A program made the translations under genes and the position numbers. The notes below the pieces were generated by a model. That model had not been told where the DNA came from. It searched no databases and saw nothing but the letters and a program-made list of their open reading frames with translations. A stretch of 39,888 nucleotides of DNA from assembly GCA_035319185.1 (NCBI GenBank), contig DATHDF010000013.1, positions 1 to 39,888 of the forward strand. The letters are read 5' to 3'. Positions 25,753 through 35,661 of the stretch are shown piece by piece (the first letter of the stretch is position 1; the number at the start of each line of letters is the position of its first letter). The DNA comes from Fen-1308 sp035319185 (GTDB lineage Bacteria; Nitrospirota; Thermodesulfovibrionia; Thermodesulfovibrionales; Dissulfurispiraceae).

Positions 25753-26607
25753 CTATCTCCCCTTCATTCCGTCGGTCGGCGGCTGCTCTGCAGCTTCCAG
25801 TTGTTTCTTCAGTTCGGCAGACCGGCTGATCAGGAGCACCTCTTCTATTTTGGAGGGAGGCTGAAAAGGCAACACTTCTATGTACTGAAAAAATTCGACA
25901 CCGTCCGACTGCGCCCTCGACACCCTTCCTACAGGCAACCCTTGTGGAAAGACCCCATCCATGCCTGAGGTCACCACCACATCGCCCTCTTTTACCTGGC
26001 TCTCGGCCGCCACATATTTGATAATACAGTAACGGTGGCCGGTGCCGGTCAGGACCCCTTCATAACGACTTTCCTGAAGCCGGACGGCAACCGAAAAATT
26101 AGGGTCCGTTAGCAGCATGACATCGGAATAATCATTTCTCAGGGCAAATATCTTACCGGCGAGGCCCTTTGAGGTAATGGCAGCCATATCCTTGACAACA
26201 CCCTGGTTCTTCCCTTTATCAATAACAAGCGTATTTACGAATTTGTCATACCCTCTTGCAACGACACGCGCGGCTATTCCGCCGCCCTGGACTTCGCGCC
26301 TGAGGTTGAGAAGGTCGGTCAGCCGCTGATTTTCCTTTATGATTTCTCCATACCGCTCCCTTTCAGCAAGCGTCGCCTTAAGCTCTGCCTTGAGCTTCTT
26401 ATTCTCGTCGCCTGCGTTAACAATGCCGTCGATCCCGGCCGACATCGAGGAGATTAGATTACTAAGACTGTCATAGGCATATGAAAACGGCCTCAGAAAA
26501 ACCGGCATGCTTTCTCTGTCGCGGTAAAAGTGGACCAGTATAAGAGCGAACGTCACAAGCACTGCAACAATAAGCAGTCTTTTTTTGGTCCGCGGCACGA
26601 ACGGCAT
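25753..26607 (-). CDS. mreC: rod-shape-determining protein MreC
   Basis: 284 residues. One N-terminal transmembrane helix (about 9-28), a coiled-coil stretch near 60-95 (NAGDENKKLKAELKATLAERERY), then the periplasmic beta-rich MreC domain with NQGVVKDMAAIT, LTDPNFSVAVRLQ and VVTSGMDGVFPQGLPVG. MreC links MreB filaments to PBP2/RodA. Its ATG overlaps the mreB stop by one base (TGATG). Confidence 0.94.
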   Translation of the reverse strand: MPFVPRTKKRLLIVAVLVTFALILVHFYRDRESMPVFLRPFSYAYDSLSNLISSMSAGIDGIVNAGDENKKLKAELKATLAERERYGEIIKENQRLTDLLNLRREVQGGGIAARVVARGYDKFVNTLVIDKGKNQGVVKDMAAITSKGLAGKIFALRNDYSDVMLLTDPNFSVAVRLQESRYEGVLTGTGHRYCIIKYVAAESQVKEGDVVVTSGMDGVFPQGLPVGRVSRAQSDGVEFFQYIEVLPFQPPSKIEEVLLISRSAELKKQLEAAEQPPTDGMKGR

Positions 26608-27638
26608 CAGTTGGTTGCGATTGCTATTTTCTTCAACAGTTCAAGCTGATCGAGCATCGCGCCGCACCCTCGTACTACCGCTGTTAGCGGGTCGTCGGGC
26701 ACGATGACAGGCACACCGGTGTGCTCCCTGATGAGGATATCAAGTCCCTTTAGCAGCGCACCGCCACCGGCCAGAACAATACCGTGGTCCACAATATCTG
26801 CAGCCAGCTCGGGAGGAGTATTTTCCAGCGTGACCTTAATTGTGTCGAGGATCAGACCGACGCTTTCCTGAAGAGCTTCCCGGACTTCCTCCTCGGACAC
26901 ATTGATGGCCTTGGGAATGCCTGATATCAGATCTCTTCCCTTTACTTCAATGGGCGGGATCTTTTCTGTAGGATACGCCGATCCGCACTGGATCTTAATC
27001 TGCTCAGCGGTGCGATCGCCGATCATCAGATTGTATTTGCGTTTTATGTAAGCGATTATGGCCTCGTCCATCTTGTCGCCGCCGACTCTGACGGCCTTGC
27101 TAAAGACAATGCCGTCGAGCGAAATCACTGCGACGTCCGTCGTGCCTCCGCCTATGTCCACTATCATATTGCCGGAAGGCTCGCCTACAGGCAGTCCGAC
27201 ACCAAGGGCCGCAGCCATCGGCTCCTCGATTAAATATACTTCCCTTGAGCCGGAAGCATGGGCCGCATCCTTGACGGCACGCTGCTCCACCTGCGTTATG
27301 CCGGACGGGACGCCTATAATAACCCTCGGAGAGATAAAGCTCTTGCGGTGGTGGACCTTTGTGATGAAGTATTTGAGCATTTCTTCGGTTGCGTCGAAAT
27401 CGGCAATTACCCCGTCTTTCATAGGCCGGATCGTCACTATGTTTGCGGGTGTCTTTCCGACCATCTCCTTTGCCTCAAGGCCGACCGCAATGGGTTTTTT
27501 ATTGTCCCTGCGGACTACGACAACAGACGGCTCGCTGCAGATAATGCCGCGGCCTCTGACATAAACGAGTGTATTGGCTGTTCCAAGATCTATTGCCAGG
27601 TCGTTCGAAACCATGCCCATCAGCTTATTGAAAAACAC
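26607..27638 (-). CDS. mreB: rod-shape actin homologue MreB
   Basis: 343 residues, full length. Actin-fold signatures: DLGTANTLVYVRG near 17, GVPSGIT near 110, EEPMAAALG near 139 and DIGGGTTDVAVIS near 165, then GIVLAGGGALL. It forms membrane-associated filaments that place cell-wall synthesis. The start is GTG at 27638 with GGAGG five bases upstream; an ATG two bases before it is out of frame. It is the first gene of mreBCD-mrdA-rodA and lies 58 bases after the RDD gene. Confidence 0.96.
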   Translation of the reverse strand: MFFNKLMGMVSNDLAIDLGTANTLVYVRGRGIICSEPSVVVVRRDNKKPIAVGLEAKEMVGKTPANIVTIRPMKDGVIADFDATEEMLKYFITKVHHRKSFISPRVIIGVPSGITQVEQRAVKDAAHASGSREVYLIEEPMAAALGVGLPVGEPSGNMIVDIGGGTTDVAVISLDGIVFSKAVRVGGDKMDEAIIAYIKRKYNLMIGDRTAEQIKIQCGSAYPTEKIPPIEVKGRDLISGIPKAINVSEEEVREALQESVGLILDTIKVTLENTPPELAADIVDHGIVLAGGGALLKGLDILIREHTGVPVIVPDDPLTAVVRGCGAMLDQLELLKKIAIATN

Positions 27639-27696
27639 ATAAACCTCCTTCCGAATGAGGACCTTAAATTATTAGCATACCGCAGGCCCGGACAGA

Positions 27697-28101
27697 TCAG
27701 CCTTCAATGACCTTCGTGCCTGCCAGCTCGTCGCCGAACCTCATGCCTTCGCTGTTGCCGAGGGCCAGCAGAAACTCTAATGCCGGGATCATAATCGGGA
27801 AAAACCACCCGATTAACGGAACGTGATACAGCACCATCGCCACTGCGAATGGCGCGTTCCTGATCATGGAGTCTCTGAAACTGCAGTTTGCCGTCTTCGC
27901 AGAAGAAATGACTCTAAACCGCATTACCCTCTTGCCGAGACTCCGACCGTCGAAAAGCCCGTCGCATATAAGTATATACGACAGCGCCGCTATGAAGCCT
28001 ACCCGCGGGATTGCCTTAGCTGCCGCAGCAACAACAATAAAATCCAGCGTCTTTGCCATCACCCTGATTAGCAAACTCGCCTTCAGCGGGCCTTCAGACA
28101 T
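27697..28101 (-). CDS. RDD-family membrane protein
   Basis: About 134 residues. It contains LIRVMAKTLDFIVVAAAA near the start and DGRSLGKRVMRFRV, the typical RDD (YckC-like) charged motif, between hydrophobic segments. Three or so transmembrane helices. Members are sometimes transporters, but most have no known role. ATG 28101 is taken as the start; an in-frame GTG lies at 28122, and neither has a clear ribosome site. It lies just upstream of mreB on the same strand. Confidence 0.75.
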   Translation of the reverse strand: MSEGPLKASLLIRVMAKTLDFIVVAAAAKAIPRVGFIAALSYILICDGLFDGRSLGKRVMRFRVISSAKTANCSFRDSMIRNAPFAVAMVLYHVPLIGWFFPIMIPALEFLLALGNSEGMRFGDELAGTKVIEG

Positions 28102-28318
28102 ACTTAATAGTAACAGACCCACAATTGCTTTTTCAAGGAACTAACTCGTTTAAACCCATGATTTTATGCTGAAATTGGATGGCAAACTCTTTTCTACTAG
28201 GCACCCGTCCCTATATCCTTCGCTTCGTCCTGATATATCTTAGCGCATTACATTTATGATATACTTTTGCAGCATTATCTACTGCATTATTAACTTTCCT
28301 TACTCCTGGGGGGGGATT

Positions 28319-30106
28319 ATGATCAAACGCGGAGGCAACTCTGCTTTCCTTGCGCAATTCGTATTCATGCTCTTTCTTTTATTACCCGCGGTATCTTTCT
28401 GCGGCGATATCATGGTGCAGCCGGGCAAATTCGACCACTTCGATATAAGAATCCCCCAGAAAATAGTAGCGGGCGATAAGATTCCGCTTGAAATAATGGC
28501 GGTTGATTCATTCAACAACATCATCTCGAACTTCGACAATACCGGCCGGGATTTCTCAGTTTCTGTTTCAGGTTCTGCATCGGCAACCCCGGCGGCGCTT
28601 TCTTCATCCGCTTTTACCAAAGGCGTAGCCAAGGTCACGCTTCGGGATACCGTCGCCGAAACCTTTACGATGACTATATTTGAAAAAGGCAACACCCTGC
28701 CGCTTCAGTCAAAAGATATACGCATTTATCCCGGAAAGCTCGCCTCTCTCATGGTGAGAGGCCCGCGGGCGGTCCAGGCAGGCGACAGGTTCGACGTCAA
28801 GATGTTTGCGGTCGACTCCTTCGGCAATCCAGTAGCGGAACATATGTACGGCAAGAACATCAATGTGTTATTCAGGGGCGGCGCAGAACCAAGGATTATA
28901 GGGCAGTCGGTGCCTGATTTTACATACGGCGTCGGCACTGTCACCCTCATGTCTGAAAAGTCGGGTTCATTCTCCGTCGAGGTGCGCGACCTGGTTACCG
29001 GCAGCACCGGCACAAGCGAATGGATAGAGGTATTGAATAACGCGCTGGCATCCTTCAGGCTCACCACTCCAAAGGAGATTATAGCCGGTGAATCCTTTGA
29101 GGTCTCGATTACGCCTGTAGACAACTTCGGCAATGTCGTAAAGAATTATTCCTCCGTGGAATCCGGCGTTGTCCTTATATCATCCGGGAAAGCGCGCCCC
29201 TTCCCCTCATCCGTCTCCGCGTCGGAATTCATCAACGGGCTGGCCAAGGTTTACTTGCGTTACGATACGATCGAACCGGCCCATGATATTGTCCTGACCG
29301 CTGCAGAGATAAACAGGAAGAACCAGGGGACAAGCAAACACATAAGAGTGTTGCCCCAGATACCGTCGAAATATGAAGTGACAAACCCCGAGGCAGCGGT
29401 AGCAGGCCAGAAGTTCAGGATCAAGATTACGGTATACAATCAGGTCGGCAACCCGATAAAAAACTACAACCAAATAGGACAGGACATCATTCTGAGTGCA
29501 ACAGGAAGAGGCAAGCTGACGCCATCACGCATCCCGGCGTCGGAATTTGCCAATGGTTCGGCGCTTGTGGACGTGCAGTACAACAAGTCAGAAGCCTTCT
29601 CAATAGTTGCGGAACCGATGCCTTCAGTAAAGAAGCCGGCGACCGGCAGGCATTCGAGAAAGGTTGAAAAGAAGACAGAAAAAAAGGCCGAAAGGAAAGC
29701 AAATGCCGAAGCGAGCTCCGACAAGACAGAGATCATGAGAACCCCCTTTGCAGGCGGGCAGACAACAGGCAAGACGTTCGATATAACCGCCATATCGATT
29801 GTCGAGTCGAAGAAAAGAACGGTGGTATCTATCCACATACCGGCACTTATGCGTTCATCAGCGCTTAAATACACAGCTCACGAGGTAACCGTTGACGGGA
29901 AGAAATGGATTGCCGTAGCCGTGCGGCCTGCTTCAAACAAAATTACAGCGCCGGTCGCATTCGACTCTGCAGCGGTCGGCAAGGTTGTGACTGAAGAGAG
30001 TGCGGACGGGGCTGGGACCGTCTTCCTGAAAATCGAGAACCTCAGGGCGTCCAAATTCCAACTTCGCAGGGGGGATAAATCCCTTGCCGTCACGCTAACG
30101 CGCTGA
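28319..30106 (+). CDS. exported protein with four Ig-like repeats and a C-terminal AMIN-like domain
   Basis: 595 residues. Signal peptide (hydrophobic 10-28, cut near SFC-GD). Four tandem domains of about 95 residues start near 37, 139, 233 and 328. Each carries the pattern VxAGxxFxVxxxAVDxFGNxVxNY followed by a SGxA...PSxxxAxxFxxGxAxVxL half, typical of bacterial Ig-like surface domains. A Lys/Glu-rich linker (about 430-462) leads to a last beta-rich domain (476-595) that looks like an AMIN-type domain, known in secretins and amidases for binding peptidoglycan; this is inference. The frame is open from 28256, but the ATG at 28319 follows a G-run ribosome site. It ends 32 bases before ftsY. 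Confidence 0.75.
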   Translation: MIKRGGNSAFLAQFVFMLFLLLPAVSFCGDIMVQPGKFDHFDIRIPQKIVAGDKIPLEIMAVDSFNNIISNFDNTGRDFSVSVSGSASATPAALSSSAFTKGVAKVTLRDTVAETFTMTIFEKGNTLPLQSKDIRIYPGKLASLMVRGPRAVQAGDRFDVKMFAVDSFGNPVAEHMYGKNINVLFRGGAEPRIIGQSVPDFTYGVGTVTLMSEKSGSFSVEVRDLVTGSTGTSEWIEVLNNALASFRLTTPKEIIAGESFEVSITPVDNFGNVVKNYSSVESGVVLISSGKARPFPSSVSASEFINGLAKVYLRYDTIEPAHDIVLTAAEINRKNQGTSKHIRVLPQIPSKYEVTNPEAAVAGQKFRIKITVYNQVGNPIKNYNQIGQDIILSATGRGKLTPSRIPASEFANGSALVDVQYNKSEAFSIVAEPMPSVKKPATGRHSRKVEKKTEKKAERKANAEASSDKTEIMRTPFAGGQTTGKTFDITAISIVESKKRTVVSIHIPALMRSSALKYTAHEVTVDGKKWIAVAVRPASNKITAPVAFDSAAVGKVVTEESADGAGTVFLKIENLRASKFQLRRGDKSLAVTLTR

Positions 30107-30138
30107 CCGGCACTAATTTCCCTGCAACGGGATTGACT

Positions 30139-31041
30139 ATGGGCTTTCTTGACAAACTGAAATCAGGACTTGCGAAAACCAAGAAAAATCTTGTCGAACG
30201 CGTCGAAACCGTTCTGCTCAACCGCAAGATTGATGATGCAGTGCTCGACGAGATCGAAGAGATCCTGATAGCCTCCGACATAGGCGCTGAGGCTGCAGGT
30301 CAGATCATCGAGATGCTGAAAGCCAAGGTTCGCTCCGGCACCATCAAAGATGCGTCCAACATCAAAGAAGCGCTCAGAGATGAGATGACCGCAATGCTGG
30401 GTCATCCCCAGCCTTTGACGTTATTTGCAAAGCCGCATGTAATGCTCATGATAGGCGTGAACGGAGTTGGCAAAACGACTACGATCGGAAAGCTGGCATC
30501 GCGCTTTTCGGCTGAAGGGCGCTCTGTCATACTCGCTGCAGGAGATACCTTCAGGGCTGCGGCGATTGAACAGCTTGACATCTGGGCGCAGAGAACAGGT
30601 GCAGCAATAATCAAACACCAGAGCGGTTCAGACCCGGCTGCCGTCGCCTTCGATGCCGTAGAGGCGGCCAAGAGCAGGGGCAGCGATGTTGTTATCATCG
30701 ACACCGCCGGCAGGCTGCATACCAAAACCTCGCTGATGGACGAGCTCAAAAAGATCGACCGCGTTATAAAAAAGGCCATGCCTGACGCGCCTCATGACAA
30801 GCTGCTTGTTATAGATGCTACAACCGGGCAAAACGCAATACGCCAGGCGAGGATCTTCCATGAAGCAGTCGGTCTTACCGGCATAGCTCTGACAAAGCTT
30901 GACGGCACTGCAAAGGGAGGGATAATTTTCGCGATCCAGAAGGAATTGAACGTACCCGTTCAGCTGATAGGCGTCGGCGAAGGCGTCGAGGACCTGCAGG
31001 AATTCAATCCGCGCGACTTCGTTACGGCATTGTTTCAATAA
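30139..31041 (+). CDS. ftsY: signal recognition particle receptor FtsY
   Basis: About 300 residues, NG domain only, without the long acidic A domain of E. coli FtsY, as in many bacteria. GTPase motifs: GVNGVGKTTTIGKLA (G1), DTFRAAAIEQL, DTAGRLHTK (G3), TKLDGTAKGG (G4) and the closing GVGEGVEDLQEF. It docks ribosome-SRP complexes at the membrane. ATG 30139 is used; TTG 30133 is an alternative. Confidence 0.96.
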   Translation: MGFLDKLKSGLAKTKKNLVERVETVLLNRKIDDAVLDEIEEILIASDIGAEAAGQIIEMLKAKVRSGTIKDASNIKEALRDEMTAMLGHPQPLTLFAKPHVMLMIGVNGVGKTTTIGKLASRFSAEGRSVILAAGDTFRAAAIEQLDIWAQRTGAAIIKHQSGSDPAAVAFDAVEAAKSRGSDVVIIDTAGRLHTKTSLMDELKKIDRVIKKAMPDAPHDKLLVIDATTGQNAIRQARIFHEAVGLTGIALTKLDGTAKGGIIFAIQKELNVPVQLIGVGEGVEDLQEFNPRDFVTALFQ

Positions 31042-31096
31042 TAAGGCCGGCTGCGATATAGTCGGATACCTGAATCAGCGTAGCTCAGAGAATAAA

Positions 31097-32077
31097 TTAC
31101 TGTGAAGCCTGCGTAAAACTCCCGATCTTTTTTATCTTTTTGTATCTGTCTTCGATAAGTTTGGCGGCAGGCTTCGCCTGGAGTGTTTCGAAGGTTTTGA
31201 GGACGTATTCGGAAATCCTCTTGGCGACGGTTTCAGGCTCACGATGCGCGCCTCCAAGCGGCTCTGCAATAATATCGTCTACAATCTTGAAGCCTTTGAG
31301 GTCCACTGCGGTTATCTTAAGGGCCTCGGCCGCACGGGAATAATCATCCGATCCGACCTCATTGCTGCTTCTCCTCCACAGGATTGCCGCACAACCTTCA
31401 GGCGAGATCACTGAATACACCGCGTTTTCCAGCATGGCAAGCCTGTCCGCAACACTCAACGCCAGCGCTCCTCCGCTGCCGCCCTCCCCGATCACGACAG
31501 ATATGATCGGCGTCTTGAGCCTGGCCATCTCCATTAGATTCATCGCGATGGCCTCGGCCTGCCCTCGTTCCTCGGCACCGATTCCAGGGAACGCGCCGGG
31601 CGTGTCGATCAACGTAACCACAGGGCGTCTGAAACGTTCCGCAAGTTTCATCAGACGAAGGGCCTTGCGATACCCTTCAGGATTGGGCTGGCCGAAATTC
31701 CGGAAGATGCGGTCCTTCGTGCTCCTGCCCTTCTGGTGGCCGATGATGACCATCGGGACTCCGCCGATCCTGCCGACTCCGCCGACAATCGCCGGATCGT
31801 CGCCAAACCGCCTGTCTCCATGAAGCTCGACGAAGTCCTCTGCGATCATGTCGATATAATCCAGAGTATACGGCCTGTCCGGATGGCGGGCTATCTGGGT
31901 CCTCTGCCACGGGGTGATGTTCGAAAATATCTCCGACCTTAAATCTTTCGCCTTTTTTTCAAGCTTCTTTATTTCAGAAGTTATATCGAGTTCGCGCCCG
32001 TCGGAAAGCTTCTTCAGTTCCTCAATCTTTGTCTCGAGCTCTTCGATGGGCTTCTCGAAATCAAGATAATACGCCAT
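31097..32077 (-). CDS. accA: acetyl-CoA carboxylase carboxyltransferase subunit alpha
   Basis: 326 residues, full length. It begins YYLDFEKPIEELETKIEEL, then IARHPDRPYTLDYI, GDDPAIVGG, GHQKGR, the crotonase-fold active region LIDTPGAFPGIGAEERGQ and IGEGGSGGALA, and ISPEGCAAILW. With AccD (not here) it transfers carboxylate from biotin to acetyl-CoA for fatty-acid synthesis. AGGAG lies seven bases before the ATG. It begins 16 bases after the dnaE stop, the common dnaE-accA order. Confidence 0.96.
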   Translation of the reverse strand: MAYYLDFEKPIEELETKIEELKKLSDGRELDITSEIKKLEKKAKDLRSEIFSNITPWQRTQIARHPDRPYTLDYIDMIAEDFVELHGDRRFGDDPAIVGGVGRIGGVPMVIIGHQKGRSTKDRIFRNFGQPNPEGYRKALRLMKLAERFRRPVVTLIDTPGAFPGIGAEERGQAEAIAMNLMEMARLKTPIISVVIGEGGSGGALALSVADRLAMLENAVYSVISPEGCAAILWRRSSNEVGSDDYSRAAEALKITAVDLKGFKIVDDIIAEPLGGAHREPETVAKRISEYVLKTFETLQAKPAAKLIEDRYKKIKKIGSFTQASQ

Positions 32078-32093
32078 TCAGAATCTCCTGTAA

Positions 32094-35000
32094 TTAATAT
32101 GCCCTGACCCTCTCGCCGGTCAGTCTTTCGACCTCCAACACGAAGTTCGAGCAGGGCTGCAACTGTGTGACAACGACGATGCTGAAGTCCTTCAGGATCA
32201 GCCTGAGCTGCAAAGAACCGTTATCCTTTCCGTTAGTAGGGGAGGTAAGGAGCGCCCTTATGGTCGCAAGTTTTTCCTTTGCATCCGCGCTATCAGCTCT
32301 TAATGATACCTCATACCTCACTGCTATCTCCATTCCGGAGATGTCCTGGACCTCTCTGACGATGATCTTGGCCCCTTTGTCGGCCCTAGTAAGCTGGCCC
32401 TTCACAAGGATAATCGCTCCCTTCTTGAGGAGCTCTGCATTCTTCCTGTAGAGATCTGAAAAGGCCAGGGCCTCTGCGCTGCCGGTCTCGTCTTCCATCA
32501 TGAGATATGCTGTGATGCTCTTTTCCTTTGCGCGGGTTTTCACGTCGGCGATAATGCCGGCTATGGTGATGTCGGTCCTGTCATCCTGATAACCCCTGCC
32601 GTTCGTCGTCTCTGCCGGGGGCTGCTCCTGCATTTCGGCTATCGCGGCTATCGGCGTGACGTTCATCTTCGCAAGAGTGCGGCGGTATCTCTGCATGGGA
32701 TGCCCCGAGATGTAAAAGCCGAGGGCCTCCTTCTCATGCTGAAGCAATTCGTTTTCATCCCACGACTGTACATTCTCTTCGGCAGGGCCCATATCCCCAA
32801 AAAGCCCGGGGCCCTTGGAGGCAGGCTTTCCCTGGGCCGATACGGCGTCCATCGCCTTTGCCCTGACATTGCCGGAATTTAATGAACGGCAAGCACCGTC
32901 GACTGACTTGGGCTCACGGTACAGCGAGTCGAAGGCGCCCGCCTTGATAAGGCTTTCAATAACCTTCTTGTTGATCTTCTTGCTGTCGGCGCGCTTGAGG
33001 AAATCTTCAAATGTTTTATACACTCCATTTTCGCGCTCCGCGATCAGGACATCGATGGCCGCGCCACCTACGCCCTTCACCGCCTCAAGGCCGAACCTGA
33101 CCGAGCTGCCGTCGATCTTGAATTCACGGTCGCTCGCGTTGATGTCAGGAGGCAGGATAGCAATGCTCATTCCCCTGCACTCGCTAATGAGCTTTACGAT
33201 CCGGTCGGTATCTCCCATGTCTGCGCTCAGGTTTGCGGTCATGAATTCGACCGGATAGTGGACCTTGAGATACGCTGTCTGATAAGCAACCAATGCGTAG
33301 GCAGCCGAATGGGATTTATTGAATCCGTACTGGGCAAAAGGCTCCATCTTTTCAAATAGCCCCTTGGCAACCTTTTCGGAGATACCGTTTCTCACTGCGC
33401 CGGCGATGAAGTCTTCCTTCTGTTTAGCCATTTCCTCAGGCTTCTTCTTTCCCATCGCGCGCCTGAGCAGATCGGCCTGTCCCATCGAGAAGCTGGCTAT
33501 CTTGTTGGCGATCATCATCACCTGCTCCTGATAGAGAATGATGCCGTATGTTTCATCTAGCACATCTTTCAGTTGCGGTAATTCGTAGCCGATCTCGGCC
33601 TCGCTTTTTTTGTTCTTGATAAAGTCGTCGATCCATCCCATCGGGCCTGGCCTGTAAAGTGCGACAAGGGCTATCAGGTCCTCGAAACGGCTGGGCTGCA
33701 TCCTTGCAAGTATGTCTCTCATGCCTGCGCTTTCGAGCTGGAATATGCCGGTCGTCTCTCCAGAGGTCAGGTATCTGTATGTTTCTTCATCGTCCACAGG
33801 GATTGAGGAGAGGGCTATATCCCCGCCCTGCTGCCTGATGAACTGGACAGTCTTGTCCATAATCGTGAGGGTCTTGAGCCCGAGAAAATCGAACTTGAGC
33901 AGGCCCATCTTCTCTATCGACTTCATGTCGAACTGGGTGGTCACAACTTCTTCAGCAGGGTTCTTGTAAAGGGCGGTGAAATGGGTGAGCGGATCGGGAG
34001 CTATCACAACACCTGCCGCATGGGTGGATGCATGGCGCGACAGGCCTTCAAGCCTTTTTGCGATATCGATCATCTCTTTGATCTGGGGGTTTGTATTGTA
34101 CAGCTCTTTAAGCCGCGGTTCTATCTTCAGGGCGTCGTCCAGGCTTTTCACTTCCGGTCCGGTCGGTATGAGCTTGGATATCTTGTCCACTTCGGCGTAT
34201 GGAATATCGAGTACGCGACCTACGTCCCTTACCGCAGCCTTTGACGCCATGGTCCCGAAGGTGATGATCTGGGCGACGTTGTCGTGACCGTATTTCTCGG
34301 AAACATAATTTATCACTTCCTGGCGCCGGTCCTTGCAGAAATCCACATCGATATCGGGCATACTAATGCGCTCTGGGTTGAGAAATCTCTCGAAAAGAAG
34401 ATTGTATTTGATGGGATCAAGCTCTGTTATCGTCAGGCAATACGCGACAAGGCTTCCTGCGGCCGAGCCCCTGCCCGGACCTACCGGTATCCCTTTACTT
34501 TTGGCGTAGTTGATGAAATCCCATACGATGAGAAAATAGGACGCAAAGCCCATCTTCTTGATGACCTCTAGCTCCAATGCAAGCCTGTCCAGATATTCCT
34601 TTGGCACCTCGGCCCCGAATCTTTCCTTTAGCCCTTCCCTTGCGAGACTTTCGAGATAGACGGAAGGCCTCATGCCATCGGGAGGTGTATAGCGCGGAAG
34701 CAGGAACTTTCCAAGCTCGAACTCCACATTGCACCTTTCGGCTATCATAACGGTATTGCTTATCGCCTCGGGCACCGTCGAAAAGGCCTCCTTCATCTCA
34801 TCTGGAGATTTGAAGTAAAGCTCCTCGGTCGAGAACCGCATCCTCTTTTCGTCCTTGAATGTCTTTCCTGTCTGGATGCAGAGAAGGATGTCGTGGGCGC
34901 GCGCATCGTCCTTTCTCAGGTAATGGCAGTCATTAGTTGCTACAACTGGGATATGAAGCTCTGCAGCCAGATCGATAACCTTGCGGTTGACCTCTTCCTG

Positions 35001-35567
35001 CTCAGTCATGCCGTTCGTCTGTATTTCGAGATAGAAATTATCAGGGCCGAAAAGGTGCTTGTAGTGAAGCGCAACCTCTCTGGCCTTGTCTATATTGCCG
35101 ATCTGCAGATAATACGGCACCTCGCCCTTTAGACATGCCGACAGGGCGATAAGCCCGCCGCTGTATTGCTCAAGCAGGTCCTTGTCTATGCGCGGCTTGT
35201 AATAAAAGCCTTCCAGGTAAGCCTTGGCTACCATGGAGGTCAGGTTTCTGTAACCGTCAATATTGCGGGCAAGCAGGATCAAGTGAAAAGCGGCCTCTTC
35301 AGCAAGATTGTCAATATTGGTCTTCACCCGATCAAGCCTGCTCTGCGGCGCGACATAAACCTCGCAGCCTATGATCGGCTTGATGCCTTTCTTGCGCGCC
35401 CGCGAATAGAAATCGATCGCTCCAAAAAGGTTTCCGTGATCGGTGATAGCGACCGCAGGCATCTTATAAAGCACCGCCTGCTCCAGAAGCTCATCGATCT
35501 TTATGGCACCGTCAAGAAGGCTGTATTCAGTGTGCAGATGGAGGGGTACAAAGTCCGCGTGCTGCAT
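32094..35567 (-). CDS. dnaE: DNA polymerase III alpha subunit
   Basis: 1157 residues, DnaE1 type. An N-terminal PHP domain (FVPLHLHTEYSLLDG, then ITDHGNLFG) keeps several metal-binding histidines. The polymerase palm contains GPGRGSAAGSLV and the catalytic PDIDVDF near residue 403. Fingers, a helix-hairpin-helix region and an OB fold (DITIAGIIADVKTR near 995) follow. It is the replicative polymerase of the chromosome. Length and domain order are normal. AAAGG precedes the ATG. Confidence 0.96.
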   Translation of the reverse strand: MQHADFVPLHLHTEYSLLDGAIKIDELLEQAVLYKMPAVAITDHGNLFGAIDFYSRARKKGIKPIIGCEVYVAPQSRLDRVKTNIDNLAEEAAFHLILLARNIDGYRNLTSMVAKAYLEGFYYKPRIDKDLLEQYSGGLIALSACLKGEVPYYLQIGNIDKAREVALHYKHLFGPDNFYLEIQTNGMTEQEEVNRKVIDLAAELHIPVVATNDCHYLRKDDARAHDILLCIQTGKTFKDEKRMRFSTEELYFKSPDEMKEAFSTVPEAISNTVMIAERCNVEFELGKFLLPRYTPPDGMRPSVYLESLAREGLKERFGAEVPKEYLDRLALELEVIKKMGFASYFLIVWDFINYAKSKGIPVGPGRGSAAGSLVAYCLTITELDPIKYNLLFERFLNPERISMPDIDVDFCKDRRQEVINYVSEKYGHDNVAQIITFGTMASKAAVRDVGRVLDIPYAEVDKISKLIPTGPEVKSLDDALKIEPRLKELYNTNPQIKEMIDIAKRLEGLSRHASTHAAGVVIAPDPLTHFTALYKNPAEEVVTTQFDMKSIEKMGLLKFDFLGLKTLTIMDKTVQFIRQQGGDIALSSIPVDDEETYRYLTSGETTGIFQLESAGMRDILARMQPSRFEDLIALVALYRPGPMGWIDDFIKNKKSEAEIGYELPQLKDVLDETYGIILYQEQVMMIANKIASFSMGQADLLRRAMGKKKPEEMAKQKEDFIAGAVRNGISEKVAKGLFEKMEPFAQYGFNKSHSAAYALVAYQTAYLKVHYPVEFMTANLSADMGDTDRIVKLISECRGMSIAILPPDINASDREFKIDGSSVRFGLEAVKGVGGAAIDVLIAERENGVYKTFEDFLKRADSKKINKKVIESLIKAGAFDSLYREPKSVDGACRSLNSGNVRAKAMDAVSAQGKPASKGPGLFGDMGPAEENVQSWDENELLQHEKEALGFYISGHPMQRYRRTLAKMNVTPIAAIAEMQEQPPAETTNGRGYQDDRTDITIAGIIADVKTRAKEKSITAYLMMEDETGSAEALAFSDLYRKNAELLKKGAIILVKGQLTRADKGAKIIVREVQDISGMEIAVRYEVSLRADSADAKEKLATIRALLTSPTNGKDNGSLQLRLILKDFSIVVVTQLQPCSNFVLEVERLTGERVRAY

Positions 35568-35661
35568 TAAAAATATTACCTTTCCAGCCCGTTCTTAGTC
35601 AATTAAAAAAGGCGGGAAATTCATGCTGATATTTGCAACAGGCTATCGAAAGGCAAACCGG

